A DNA stretch of 64,000 nucleotides from Lacrimispora defluvii (GCA_013036995.1 JAAOXG010000059.1:1-64000), one strand, 5' to 3'. Shown: positions 16,016 to 25,609, numbered from the stretch's first letter. Notes: a model not told the origin generated them from the sequence alone. Translations and numbers: made by a program.

Positions 16016-16900
16016 ATGACAGAAGCATATGCACAGAATAAGAGAATGAAAAAAGTACATCTGTCTGACAAAGCCCGGGCTGCGTTGATTTCGAAATGGG
16101 TCTTTTTGGGGATTATGATTGTTTTTACCCTGTATCCGGTGATTTATACTGTTCTTGGATCATTTAAGACCAATGCCGAACTGACCCAGGGAGGCGGTTT
16201 CTTACCCAGTGTCTGGCATTTTGAAAACTATTATAAAGCGTTTATACAGGCTGATTTTACAAAATATACGTTAAACAGCGTTGTGGTCAGCATATCTGTG
16301 ACGATACTCGCAGTTGTTACCACTTCACTTGCCGGATTTGCCATGGCAAGAAAAGACTTTGCAGGGAAAAAGATTCTGCTTGTACTTTATATGTCTATGA
16401 TGTTTGTGTCACTGGGATCTGTTACCCTTTATCCCATTTACGAACTGCTCCGTGCACTGAAAATAAACAAAACCATTTTTGCGCTGGTAATTGCCCTGAC
16501 CGGGGGGCAGGCCACCAATGTATTCCTGGTTATGGGATTTACCAAAGGTATCCCAAAGGAATTAGATGAAGCCGCCATTATTGACGGATGCAGCATTTAC
16601 GGAGTGTATTCCCGCATTATTCTTCCGCTGAGTAAGCCAATTCTTGCAGTAGTGGCATTATTCTCCTTCCGGAACGCATGGAATGATTATATTACCAGTT
16701 TAATTATGACAATTTCCATACCAAAGCTTCAGACTTTGACCGTTGCTGTGGTTCAGCTGAAGTATTCCGTTAATTCAGCGGCGGAGTGGCACATTATGCT
16801 GGCAGGTGCTTCCATAGCAATTATCCCGATCCTGATTGTATACATGTTTTCTAATAAACAGTTTATTGCAGGGCTGACGGCCGGTGCGGTAAAAGGTTAG
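16016..16900 (+). CDS. sugar ABC transporter permease (MalG/UgpE/LplC type)
   Basis: A 294-residue membrane protein, partner of the upstream permease. About six TM helices; the EAA loop reads KELDEAAIIDGCSIYGVYSRIILPL. SD AAGGAGG is 6 bases before the ATG. The pair lacks a cognate ATPase gene in this window, so a shared MsmK/UgpC-type ATPase elsewhere is presumed, as in many Firmicutes CUT1 systems. Confidence 0.9.
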   Translation: MTEAYAQNKRMKKVHLSDKARAALISKWVFLGIMIVFTLYPVIYTVLGSFKTNAELTQGGGFLPSVWHFENYYKAFIQADFTKYTLNSVVVSISVTILAVVTTSLAGFAMARKDFAGKKILLVLYMSMMFVSLGSVTLYPIYELLRALKINKTIFALVIALTGGQATNVFLVMGFTKGIPKELDEAAIIDGCSIYGVYSRIILPLSKPILAVVALFSFRNAWNDYITSLIMTISIPKLQTLTVAVVQLKYSVNSAAEWHIMLAGASIAIIPILIVYMFSNKQFIAGLTAGAVKG

Positions 16901-16914
16901 CCTTTCCATTTTGT

Positions 16915-16939
16915 AGCCGGAACAGTCTGTGTTCTGGCT
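16915..16939 (+). terminator. hairpin between permease and histidine kinase genes
   Basis: AGCCGGAACA pairs with TGTTCTGGCT (one wobble) around five bases. There is no clear T run, so it may be a partial terminator or mRNA-stability element that separates transporter and regulator expression. Confidence 0.45.
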
Positions 16940-17013
16940 ATTCGGCCTTTCGGATGGTATGATAGAATAGTATTGGATGTACATACCAGGAAAGGCGATA
17001 AAAAAGGAAAATA

Positions 17014-18855
17014 ATGATGAAAAAAATATATAAAAACCTGCGGTTTCGTAGCAAGATTATCCTGATATTTGGCATTATGTTCTTTTTAACAACGGCAATC
17101 AGCGGTTTTTCTTACTATCGTTATACGTCTCATGACATCGAGGAGAATTTCAGAATCAGTGCGGAAAGCGTACTGACACAGATTGTGGATACCCTTGATA
17201 TGCGGCTTGGAGTGATCAGGCAGAGAGCTCAGGGTATGCTGACTAATTATACCTTTGTAGTCAGCTTTTCTGATTATTTAAACAATCCCAATGATTTGAA
17301 TTTGATAAAAACCATGGGAACTGTATCTTCATTTTTAAAGGATTTGGAGACAGGGGAAAATCTTCTGCATTCCTCCTACATTTATACAGACAAGCGGGAA
17401 TTTGACAATTTTGTCCGGATGAGAAACTGGCAGTTTCAATTTAAAGAGTCGGAGTATTATAGCTCCTATATAGGAGGACCGGGGAAAGCCATCCAGTGGT
17501 TCCCGTCGCAAACGGACCAGATCTTTCAGGATACGGATCAGATTATTCCCTGTGTGAGAAGGTTTAGTGTGGAGGGGTATAAGGGCAGCTTATATTTAAT
17601 CCTTCAGTTAAACAAAAAGCAGCTGGAACATTTATTAGCAGGAAAATATGAGTTTTTTGATAAGATCATTATTCTGGATCAGGATGGTAATACAATTATC
17701 GGCTCAGAAGGCATTGATTCTGCAAAACTGATGAAACTGATCCCGAAAGAGGGAGAAAAAGGAGCAGTCTTCACCAGTGATTACGAGTATGAAGGCAATA
17801 CGTATTTAGTGACCTGCAATCAACTTTCCGAAAATGGCTGGCAGATCTTTGGACTGAAATCAAGAGAAACTCTGCTGGGCAGCTTACAGAGTTTAAGAGA
17901 TGTAATTTTAGAGACCTTGGGAGTGATCTTTTTAGTTGGTGTAGCTGCTATCCTGCTGTTATCCTATCAGTTAACCAACTCTTTGAGAAAACTGGAAAAG
18001 CGCATGAGCCTGGTTGAAAAAGGAGATTTTAATACCCGCTTTTTTTATCCGTATAAAGATGAAGTGGGGAGTCTGGCAAAAAGTTTTAACTATATGATCG
18101 GAGAAATCCAAAACCTGGTTAGAAAGCAGGAGGAGACAATCGAAGAATTAAAGTGGGAACGGGATCATGCAGCCGAAGTACAAAAGCAGAAGAGAAAGGC
18201 AGAACTAAAGGCATTGCAGGCTCAGATTAATCCCCATTTTCTCTATAACACGCTAAATGCCATCACCTGGCAGGCTGCAGATCAGGGTGCAGAGGAAATC
18301 AGTATTCTATCTAATTCTCTAGGGAAATTCTTCCGGATTTCACTGAGTAAAGGAGCGGAGATTATTACCTTAAGAGAAGAAATTGAACATGTCACCAGTT
18401 ATCTTGATATTCAAAGAATCCGCTATCATTCAAAGTTAAATTACCAGATTGAAGTAGGGGAGCAGTGGCTGGACATAAGGGTAATCAAACTGATTTTACA
18501 GCCGCTGGCAGAGAATTCGATTTATCATGGAATTAAAGAGAAGAAAGGGGAAGGACTGATACGGATTTATGAAGAACCTTGGGGCGAAGGAGCACAGAAA
18601 ATATTAAAACTGATTGTATGGGATAATGGAGCAGGAATTCCAGAAGAAAAGTTAAAGATTCTGAATGAAACATTAAAAAAAGGGGTTACAGACCGTTTGG
18701 AAGGTTATGGGATTTATAACGTAAATGAAAGGCTCCGTCTATTTTACGGAGAGAATTATGGACTACAATTTGAGAGTGTAGAAGGTCAGTGGACCAAAGC
18801 AATGCTTACACTTCCAGTCACAGATGGGGAGGTGGATTCATGTATCGGGTCATGA
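17014..18855 (+). CDS. YesM-like sensor histidine kinase
   Basis: A 613-residue two-TM kinase. TM1 is at about 14-33, an extracellular sensor follows at about 35-298, TM2 at about 299-319, then HAMP (320-370, with YKDEVGSLAKSFNYM), a coiled coil (370-400) and a LytS/His_kinase domain with QINPHFLYNTLNAI; H408 is the phospho-acceptor. The ATPase domain has LAENSIYHGI (N box) and DNGAGIP (G1). It should sense the imported glycan or its fragments, or binding protein occupancy, and phosphorylate the adjacent YesN-type regulator. Its end overlaps the regulator start by 16 bases. Confidence 0.9.
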   Translation: MMKKIYKNLRFRSKIILIFGIMFFLTTAISGFSYYRYTSHDIEENFRISAESVLTQIVDTLDMRLGVIRQRAQGMLTNYTFVVSFSDYLNNPNDLNLIKTMGTVSSFLKDLETGENLLHSSYIYTDKREFDNFVRMRNWQFQFKESEYYSSYIGGPGKAIQWFPSQTDQIFQDTDQIIPCVRRFSVEGYKGSLYLILQLNKKQLEHLLAGKYEFFDKIIILDQDGNTIIGSEGIDSAKLMKLIPKEGEKGAVFTSDYEYEGNTYLVTCNQLSENGWQIFGLKSRETLLGSLQSLRDVILETLGVIFLVGVAAILLLSYQLTNSLRKLEKRMSLVEKGDFNTRFFYPYKDEVGSLAKSFNYMIGEIQNLVRKQEETIEELKWERDHAAEVQKQKRKAELKALQAQINPHFLYNTLNAITWQAADQGAEEISILSNSLGKFFRISLSKGAEIITLREEIEHVTSYLDIQRIRYHSKLNYQIEVGEQWLDIRVIKLILQPLAENSIYHGIKEKKGEGLIRIYEEPWGEGAQKILKLIVWDNGAGIPEEKLKILNETLKKGVTDRLEGYGIYNVNERLRLFYGENYGLQFESVEGQWTKAMLTLPVTDGEVDSCIGS

Positions 18856-20447
18856 TTGTAGATGATGAAGATTATGTAAGGGATTTACTTGTAAAAAATA
18901 TTCGAGGCTCCTCGTTAGCTGTGGAAGTGGTTGCAGTAGCGGGAGATGGAAAAGAAGCTTTAGAATCAGCTCTTCTTTTAAAACCGGATATTTTAATCAC
19001 AGATATATCCATGCCTTTCATGAATGGATTGGAATTAATCAAAGAGATGCAGAAAGCCAGTCTTTTAAGCAAATATGTTGTGATCAGCGGATACGATGAA
19101 TTTGATTATGCCAGACAGGCTATTTCTCTTGGTGTAAAGGATTATCTGTTAAAACCCTTTCTGCCCCAGGAGCTGGAGGAAGTTTTAGAGAAGATGATAA
19201 ACGAGTTAGACAGTCAGAAAACACTTCAGCAAAATATGAGCCTGCTTCGGGAACAGGCGATTATCAGAGAAGGTCTTTACAGGGAAAAGGTATGTAAGGA
19301 TCTTCTGGAAGGGCGTGAATGCAGAGAAACGGACTATGAGCAGCTTGGTATGAACTTAACAGGAGACTATTATCTGGCAGGCATACTCCGTCTTGCAGGC
19401 GGAACCTGGGATTTTAAAAGCCAGGAAAGTGTAGAAGAGTTTCTGCTGCTGATTCGGGAAGGTTATTTTCCACCGGATATCCGTCTTTATGCAGTTAGTT
19501 TTGATGGAGCCCATCTGGTTGTAATCTGGTGCGGGACAGGAGACGGGGAAGCTGTTTTCACGGGTAAGATTAAAGCAGGTATGGAAAAGATACAGTCCAG
19601 TCTGAGAAAGTATTATCAGATACAGCTTACTTCTGCCATAGGATCTCCTTACAAGAGCAGAGAGGGGCTGTGCGCTTCTTATCAGGAGGCGATGGCGGTC
19701 TGGCGGGGAATGATTAATACAGAACACCCTATATTATTTTATGGCAAAGAGCATGAAAAACAGGAAGAGGGCAGCAGCTCGTCAATCAGAGACTGGAAAA
19801 ATCAGATACGCCTTTCCGTACGGCTGGGGCAAAAAGACGAAGCGCTGTTACAACTGAAAGGCTTAATTAAAAGCTATGCATCTCTGTCCAATAAGAAAAA
19901 TGACTACATCAGTGTGTCGGTAAAGGAACTGATTTACGCAATTCAAAATGATATGGAACATGACGGTTTTGACCGGGAGATTCTGGAGCCTGCAGCCTCT
20001 ATGCAGGACAGGATCCATTATGGCAGCCTTATGGACATGAAGGAAATGCTGGAAAGCTATATTGAAACCTGCTGTCTGGTGATCTCTGATTATTCAGAGA
20101 AAACAAAAGCCAGTGCAGTGGTAAAACAGATGAAACTGTTACTGGAAAACAATATAAAAGACAGCAAGGTGGATTTAGAGTGGGTTGCTGACAAGGTACA
20201 TTTTAGTTCCAGCTATGTTCGCCAGATTTTCAAACAGCACACAGGTGAAGGGGTTGGAGAATATCTGATACGGAAACGGATGGAGCATGCCGGAATGCTT
20301 CTTCAGAAGACCAGTCTAAAGATACAGGAAGTGTCAGAAGAGTGCGGATATGAGAATCAAAGGTATTTTGCAAGCAGTTTTAAGAAATTTTACGGTTGTA
20401 CGCCAACGGAATTTAAAAAGGCAGTAGAAGAAGAGCGGTTATATTAA
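18840..20447 (+). CDS. YesN-like response regulator with AraC-type DNA-binding domain
   Basis: A 535-residue regulator. SD GGGGAGGTGG fits ATG 18840; the longer frame from 18789 has no SD. The receiver domain (1-120) has D8-D9, phospho-acceptor D55 (ITDISMP) and K105 (LLKPF). A middle region of about 300 residues is typical of YesN proteins. The C-terminal AraC helix-turn-helix pair runs from about 430, with WVADKVHFSSSYVRQIFKQ and VSEECGYENQRYFASSFKKFYGCTPTEF. It most likely activates the transporter operon at 13480 and the degradation genes that follow. Confidence 0.9.
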   Translation: MYRVMIVDDEDYVRDLLVKNIRGSSLAVEVVAVAGDGKEALESALLLKPDILITDISMPFMNGLELIKEMQKASLLSKYVVISGYDEFDYARQAISLGVKDYLLKPFLPQELEEVLEKMINELDSQKTLQQNMSLLREQAIIREGLYREKVCKDLLEGRECRETDYEQLGMNLTGDYYLAGILRLAGGTWDFKSQESVEEFLLLIREGYFPPDIRLYAVSFDGAHLVVIWCGTGDGEAVFTGKIKAGMEKIQSSLRKYYQIQLTSAIGSPYKSREGLCASYQEAMAVWRGMINTEHPILFYGKEHEKQEEGSSSSIRDWKNQIRLSVRLGQKDEALLQLKGLIKSYASLSNKKNDYISVSVKELIYAIQNDMEHDGFDREILEPAASMQDRIHYGSLMDMKEMLESYIETCCLVISDYSEKTKASAVVKQMKLLLENNIKDSKVDLEWVADKVHFSSSYVRQIFKQHTGEGVGEYLIRKRMEHAGMLLQKTSLKIQEVSEECGYENQRYFASSFKKFYGCTPTEFKKAVEEERLY

Positions 20448-20459
20448 GGGAGGGATACC

Positions 20460-22439
20460 ATGATACAGTTCACAAAAGCACAAATTACGCAGCTTCAAAA
20501 AAAAGGGGAGCTTTGGCCTGAAGCAATCAGTCAGTTAAAAGAGGAAGTAAGTGAGGTAATGGCAGAGCCGGTTCTTGTTCCCAAAACTGGAATAGCAAAC
20601 TGGTTTCTCTATTATTACTGTCCCAAATGCTCGGTTCAGCTGGAATTTAACAGAATGAATGGGCATTACCATAAATGTCCGGCCTGTGGTCAGGTATTTA
20701 CAGGGGAGCCTTATGACAGCACCTGGTGGGGAATTATAAACTCCAGAAATTATACTGCTGCATTTAAAATGGGACTCTTATATCTGGTTACCAAAGAAGA
20801 GTCTTATGCAAAAAAGGCAATCTCTATCATGACAGAGTATTCCAAATATTATAAGGATTACGAGGTCCATGGAGACATCCCTTACAATGGTCCTGGAAAA
20901 TCAGGCGCCCAGACTCTTGATGAGGCCAATTTTCTCAGAAGCTTTGCCATGACCTATGATCTTTTATCCGATGTAATGACGAAGGCAGAGCAGACTTTTA
21001 TCCGGGATGGGATGCTGCTTCCTGGTGCTGAATTTCTCATGGAACACCGCCATAATCAGTTGCATAACCATGAGGTAATTATTAATTCTGCCATAGCCAT
21101 TATCGGGATGATTTTTCATATGGATTCCTATGTTAAATTTGCAGTTTATGAACCGTATGGCCTCCTTTATCAGCTGGAGCATGGAATGCTTTCCAATCAT
21201 ATGTGGTTTGAAGGGGCCTTTGGTTACCATTTTTATGCGTTAACCAGTTTTTTTGCATATGAAAAGTTTGCTCTGCATACTCCTCACAGCCATATCAGTC
21301 ATCCCAATTATAAGGCCATGATGGAGTTATTAGTGGATTATTTAGAGCCGGGATTCAGGATTCCAATGTTAAATGATACAAACTACGGACATACATCTTC
21401 CAGTCTCTATCTCTACGAGTTTGCTTATCGTGAGATGGGAGGGGAGAAACTTTTATATATTTTAAACCAATTATATAAAAATGAGAAACGGGATAATATG
21501 GAAGCTTTTATCTATGGTGTGGATGAGCTGCCCTCATGCAGTTATTCCTTTAAAAATTATCATATAGAGGAAGGACTCAGTGGAAATACCATTTTAAGAG
21601 GTTCCAATGGGCGGTATCTGCTGTTTAAGCATGACAGCTATGGAGGGGAGCACGACCATTACGACCGGCTGGATATCAGTTATCTGGCTTATGGAAAGCG
21701 GATCTCTCCCGACCTTGGTACCACCGGATACGGTGCCTTAATGCATTACGATTATTATAAAAACACAGGGTCTCACAACACCGTGATGATTGGGGAAGAA
21801 AATCAGGCACCGGTAAATGCAGTCTTAAAGCGGTATGAAGAACTGGATGGGGTAATTTATGCAGAGGCAGAAGCGGACTGGACTGCTCCTTATACCATGC
21901 CAGACAGCTTCACCATTGTACAGTGGAAGGAAGAATATTACAGATCTGTTAAAATGACAAGAAAAATTGCCTGGACAGATGATTATTTTGCAGAGGTTTT
22001 TCTGGTAACAGGAGCAGATCCTGATTTAGCAATTGACTGGGTTATGCATGTTTCGGGAGAGAGCCTGTTAACCTTTAACGGCCGGCCATCAAAAGGTTTT
22101 TCTATAAAAAAGCCATTTAAGCATCTTCATTCCGTTCAAGAGACCATAGCAGACGGTTCGATCGTAACTGCTTATCAGGATGGGGAAGTGACAACTCATG
22201 TATTTGGCTTTGGTTCTGGTCAGACTGTATTTAGCGCAAAAGGGCCGGATAATCCTTCGGTATCGGATATTAACTACAGAATAGAGCGCTCATTTGGAGG
22301 AGAAGCAATGTTTGCTCATGTAATTACCAGCAGCGACGGAGCCTGTAAAGTGAACGCAGTATCATTTGAAGCGTCAGATGGAATTATGACGATTCATGTA
22401 AAGGAGGCAGATGGAGGAGAAAGGAAGTTAAGAATATGA
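20460..22439 (+). CDS. cytoplasmic heparinase II/III-like polysaccharide lyase
   Basis: A 659-residue protein without a signal peptide. An N-terminal zinc-ribbon-like pair (C54xxC57, C73xxC76) precedes an alpha/alpha toroid (about 90-360) with LHNHEVIIN (N203, H204) and WFEGAFGYHFY (Y256, H257). The C-terminal beta-sandwich is typical of heparinase II/III: GGEHDHYDRLDISY (H398, H400, D402) and SPDLGTTGYG (D418). These correspond to catalytic and metal-site residues in the PL12/PL15/PL17/PL21 relatives. It should cleave uronate-containing oligosaccharides by beta-elimination. The substrate cannot be told from sequence. It is in one operon with SGNH and FAD-oxidoreductase genes (overlaps of 4 bases). 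Confidence 0.8.
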   Translation: MIQFTKAQITQLQKKGELWPEAISQLKEEVSEVMAEPVLVPKTGIANWFLYYYCPKCSVQLEFNRMNGHYHKCPACGQVFTGEPYDSTWWGIINSRNYTAAFKMGLLYLVTKEESYAKKAISIMTEYSKYYKDYEVHGDIPYNGPGKSGAQTLDEANFLRSFAMTYDLLSDVMTKAEQTFIRDGMLLPGAEFLMEHRHNQLHNHEVIINSAIAIIGMIFHMDSYVKFAVYEPYGLLYQLEHGMLSNHMWFEGAFGYHFYALTSFFAYEKFALHTPHSHISHPNYKAMMELLVDYLEPGFRIPMLNDTNYGHTSSSLYLYEFAYREMGGEKLLYILNQLYKNEKRDNMEAFIYGVDELPSCSYSFKNYHIEEGLSGNTILRGSNGRYLLFKHDSYGGEHDHYDRLDISYLAYGKRISPDLGTTGYGALMHYDYYKNTGSHNTVMIGEENQAPVNAVLKRYEELDGVIYAEAEADWTAPYTMPDSFTIVQWKEEYYRSVKMTRKIAWTDDYFAEVFLVTGADPDLAIDWVMHVSGESLLTFNGRPSKGFSIKKPFKHLHSVQETIADGSIVTAYQDGEVTTHVFGFGSGQTVFSAKGPDNPSVSDINYRIERSFGGEAMFAHVITSSDGACKVNAVSFEASDGIMTIHVKEADGGERKLRI

Positions 22440-23476
22440 TTGACTATGACATCGAGTTCCACAATGTGGATCATTTGGAAGACGTGGAAGGAATGGGAGG
22501 AAAGAAACTTTGCCGCTTTCCCCGTGATTTAAGCCGAAGCCTGGGGGTGGCGGAAAACAGGAACGCAAGATTCCGGGCTGTCAGGGCCCATGGTTGTGAA
22601 CTCCGGTTTGTAACGGAGTCCAAATACTTTGATGTAGCGCTGACAGCGGTGGAGCAGGATATTGATGTGCTCATTTATAAAGGGGACTTACTCCATAAAA
22701 AGGAAGTACTAAAGGCGGGAGTCTGCACCGTACTGCATGTGGAAGATCCTCCTGTTTATGAGATTGTAAATAAAAATATGCTGACTGGAAAACAATTTGC
22801 CCCATGGGTCTGGCGGATTCAGTTTGGAATGAATGGAGCCATCTATTTCCATTATATTGATACTTATGAAAGCACCCTAAGGCCGCCATGTAAAGAAGAA
22901 AAACCAGCTGTTTTATGGGCAGCTTACGGCTCCTCCATTACATGCGGAAGTGTGACAAACCTGTATTCCAACAGTTACATAAACCAGGCGGCAGTGACAG
23001 CAGGCTGGGATGTGATGAACAAAGGCCTTTCTGGCTCCTGTTTATGTGAAAGGGAAGTGGCTGACTATCTGGCAGAACTTTCTGTGGATGTTCTTTCACT
23101 GGAAATTGGTGTGAATATGGTACTGTTTTTTGACGAGGAAGAAACCTGTAAGCGAGTGGAATATCTTCTGGAAACTTTAAAGAAAAGCCGGGCCAGAGAT
23201 ATTTTTGTGATTGATATGTTTCCCAACAAAGGCCTAATTGCACTGGATCAGGACTCCGCTTATTATCGGCATTACCGCAGCTTTAAGGAAATAGTAAGAC
23301 ATGCGGCATTAAAAGTGGAAGATCACAGATTTCATCTGGTAAAAGGGGAAGACATATTAAAGGATTTCACATATTTGAGCACGGATCTGCTTCACCCTTC
23401 TGATAATGGACATATACGTATGGGGGCGAATCTGGCAGACCAATTAACAGGAAGAGGAAAAGGAGTTTTAGCATGA
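22436..23476 (+). CDS. SGNH/GDSL-family carbohydrate esterase
   Basis: A 346-residue enzyme; ATGA overlap with the lyase gene. The N-terminal 150 residues are a beta-rich accessory domain. The SGNH hydrolase starts at about 157: YGSSITCG (nucleophile S167), GLSGSCL (Gly block), EIGVN (Asn227) and TDLLHPSDNGH (D317, H320). It probably removes acetyl groups from imported oligosaccharides so that the lyase can act. There is no signal peptide. The domain order resembles two-domain CE-type acetylesterases (CE2/CE3-like), though I cannot assign the class. Confidence 0.85.
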   Translation: MIDYDIEFHNVDHLEDVEGMGGKKLCRFPRDLSRSLGVAENRNARFRAVRAHGCELRFVTESKYFDVALTAVEQDIDVLIYKGDLLHKKEVLKAGVCTVLHVEDPPVYEIVNKNMLTGKQFAPWVWRIQFGMNGAIYFHYIDTYESTLRPPCKEEKPAVLWAAYGSSITCGSVTNLYSNSYINQAAVTAGWDVMNKGLSGSCLCEREVADYLAELSVDVLSLEIGVNMVLFFDEEETCKRVEYLLETLKKSRARDIFVIDMFPNKGLIALDQDSAYYRHYRSFKEIVRHAALKVEDHRFHLVKGEDILKDFTYLSTDLLHPSDNGHIRMGANLADQLTGRGKGVLA

Positions 23477-24798
23477 AAGAGCAATATGATGTAATCGTGG
23501 CAGGAGGAGGTCCATCAGGCGTGGCTGCGGCTGTAGCAGCCTCCAGAAATGGCTGCAATACATTGATAATTGAACAGGAAGCCTATTTCGGAGGTATGGC
23601 AACCATAGCTGGCGTACCTGCATTTGGTCCTTTTACAAATGGGGAACAGGATTTAATTGGAGGGATTGGACGGGAAATATTAGAGGCGCTAAAAAAAGAT
23701 GGATATGAAAGCCCCTTTTATGACCCGAAGCCAGACCGCATAGAAGGAATAGACTGGTATCCCATCGATCCGGAGCATTTAAAACGAGTCATGGATGACC
23801 TGGTAATGGACAGCGGCTGTGATGTGCTGTTTCACACAACCGTCACAGAAGCCAAATATAAAGATGGTAAAATCGAAGCGGTCAGAGTTTACAACAAAGG
23901 GGGATTTCAATGGATTGAGTCTGACTACTTTATCGACTGTACCGGAGATGGGGATTTAGCAGCCATGGCAGGAGCGATGTGGGAATATGGAGATGAGGAC
24001 GGCAGGGTACAGTCAGGGACACTTTGTTTCCGTGTTGCAAACATCGATGTGAATCGGTTTATGGACTACGTTGATAAAGAAGGGGAAAACGGGAATCTTT
24101 CGGTTGCATCGGAAAAAGCAAAAAAAGATGGACGTTTTCCATTAAATGAGACTAAGGTAGGGGGGATGGCTTTACAGGCAGATGGTATAGCAGGATTAAA
24201 TTTCGGTCATGTATATGATTTAAAGCCTTTAGATCCATGGAACAAAAGCCAGGCTGAAATGGAAGCCAGAAGAAACTTACCAGAGCTCATAACGTTTTTA
24301 AGGGAATATGTCCCGGGAATGGAGAAATGTGTGCTGGCTTCCAGCGGTCCCGGCCTTGGAATACGGGAATCAAGAAGAATAAAAGGCGGCTATACATTGA
24401 CAAAAGAGGATTATTTAAACAGAGCCGATTTTCCGGATGCAATTGCTTACTATTCCTATCCAATAGACATTCATGCAGCGCTGCCTGAAAAAAACGGAAC
24501 GAATGAAAAAATTTATCAGACTTCCAAGTATAAGAATGGCGAATGCTATGGGATTCCATACCGATGTTTAATCCCGCAAGGGCTTAAGAATTTAGCTGTT
24601 GCAGGGCGGATCATCAGTGCGGATCGTATTATGATGTCCTCCATACGTATTATGAGTGCCTGTTTTGCCACCGGGCAGGCAGCAGGTACGGCTGCGGCGT
24701 TAGGTATAAAAGCAGGAGGAATTGACCTTGATGATATTGATACCGATATATTAAGAAAATGGTTAAGGGAACAGAAATTACTGCAGAAGAAGGTTTAA
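23473..24798 (+). CDS. FAD-dependent oxidoreductase (FAD_oxidored family)
   Basis: A 441-residue flavoprotein. A Rossmann motif VIVAGGGPSGVAAAVAASRNG starts at residue 8, followed by the acidic IIEQE for the ribose. YFGGMAT and IDCTGDGDLAAMAGA are the diagnostic blocks of the FAD_oxidored (PF12831) family. The C-terminal AGRIISADRIMMSSIRIMSACFATGQAAG closes the FAD site. Its start overlaps the esterase stop by 4 bases, so it belongs to the carbohydrate operon. It may oxidise or reduce a sugar, uronate or 4,5-unsaturated product of the lyase. The real substrate is unknown. Confidence 0.85.
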   Translation: MKEQYDVIVAGGGPSGVAAAVAASRNGCNTLIIEQEAYFGGMATIAGVPAFGPFTNGEQDLIGGIGREILEALKKDGYESPFYDPKPDRIEGIDWYPIDPEHLKRVMDDLVMDSGCDVLFHTTVTEAKYKDGKIEAVRVYNKGGFQWIESDYFIDCTGDGDLAAMAGAMWEYGDEDGRVQSGTLCFRVANIDVNRFMDYVDKEGENGNLSVASEKAKKDGRFPLNETKVGGMALQADGIAGLNFGHVYDLKPLDPWNKSQAEMEARRNLPELITFLREYVPGMEKCVLASSGPGLGIRESRRIKGGYTLTKEDYLNRADFPDAIAYYSYPIDIHAALPEKNGTNEKIYQTSKYKNGECYGIPYRCLIPQGLKNLAVAGRIISADRIMMSSIRIMSACFATGQAAGTAAALGIKAGGIDLDDIDTDILRKWLREQKLLQKKV

Positions 24799-24901
24799 CT
24801 TAAGTACATAGAATGTTAATGTTGATAGTTTGCAGGTTTGATGGTATCCTGTTTCTATAGACAAATAGATAAGAAATGTAATTTAAAATGGAGATGAGTT
24901 T

Positions 24902-25495
24902 ATGGAATATTCGCAGATAAGAAAGAACTTTGAGCGGCATGGATTTACAACACAGTTTTTTTCTACAAAGGAAGAGGCCTGTTGTTACCTTACCGATCTA
25001 TTACAAAATCAAACCATCGGATTTGGGGGAAGTGAAACGTTGAAGGAAATGGGATTGTTTGAGACCCTGCAACAGAAAAATGCTGTTGTATGGCACAATA
25101 AGGTTCCAGGCATGGCAGTGCGAAGACTTGCAAATTGCGCAGACATTTATATATCCAGTGCAAACGCAATAACGGAGACTGGGGAGATTGTAAATATCGA
25201 CGCTACAGGAAATCGTGTTGCAATGACTGCTTTTGGACCTCAATCCTGTTATATCATTATAGGCAGAAATAAAATTACAGCGAATATTGGCGAAGCTTAT
25301 TCCCGGTGTAAAAATATAGCTGCCCCCATGAATGCCAAACGATTGGGAGCAAAAACACCATGTGCGGTTAAGGGAGATAAATGTTATGATTGTAACAGTC
25401 CTAACCGGATCTGCCGTATTATATCGGTAATTGAACGTGTACCATTGAGTATGAAGTGTGAAATTATTTTTGTGGATGAGGAATTGGGGTATTAA
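24902..25495 (+). CDS. LUD-domain protein (LutC-like, DUF162)
   Basis: A 197-residue protein. It follows the short LUD layout: IGFGGSETLKEMG near 40-53, VPGMAVRR, and DIYISSANAITETGEIVNIDATGNRVAM near residues 80-110, which is the hallmark of the family. The C-terminus has a Cys cluster (CAVKGDKCYDCNSPNRIC), a common add-on in clostridial members that probably binds a metal or Fe-S cluster. LutC acts in lactate oxidation with LutA/LutB, but neither is nearby. The role of stand-alone LUD proteins is uncertain. SD TGGAGATGAG lies 6 bases before ATG 24902. Confidence 0.8.
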   Translation: MEYSQIRKNFERHGFTTQFFSTKEEACCYLTDLLQNQTIGFGGSETLKEMGLFETLQQKNAVVWHNKVPGMAVRRLANCADIYISSANAITETGEIVNIDATGNRVAMTAFGPQSCYIIIGRNKITANIGEAYSRCKNIAAPMNAKRLGAKTPCAVKGDKCYDCNSPNRICRIISVIERVPLSMKCEIIFVDEELGY

Positions 25496-25516
25496 TCTGA
25501 CTGACGGGAAAATTTG

Positions 25517-25545
25517 TTGAGTAATAAAAAGGAATATGTTACCAT
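25517..25545 (+). promoter_or_regulatory. putative promoter of the small toxin mRNA
   Basis: TTGAGT (25517-25522), 17 bases, TACCAT (25540-25545). Transcription would start near 25552, giving a leader of about 65 bases that carries the SD-masking hairpin. Confidence 0.55.
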
Positions 25546-25582
25546 AGTGGTATGGAGCAATCGTGTCACTGCAAGGGTGTTA

Positions 25583-25609
25583 ACCTTCCATCATACATAG
25601 ATGGGAGGT
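25583..25609 (+). promoter_or_regulatory. hairpin that masks the toxin Shine-Dalgarno
   Basis: ACCTTCCATC (25583-25592) pairs with GATGGGAGGT (25600-25609) over 10 bp (one G-U) around a 7-base loop. The 3' arm contains the SD GGAGG. In this folding the ribosome cannot reach the toxin start, as in known type I toxin mRNAs. Confidence 0.65.
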
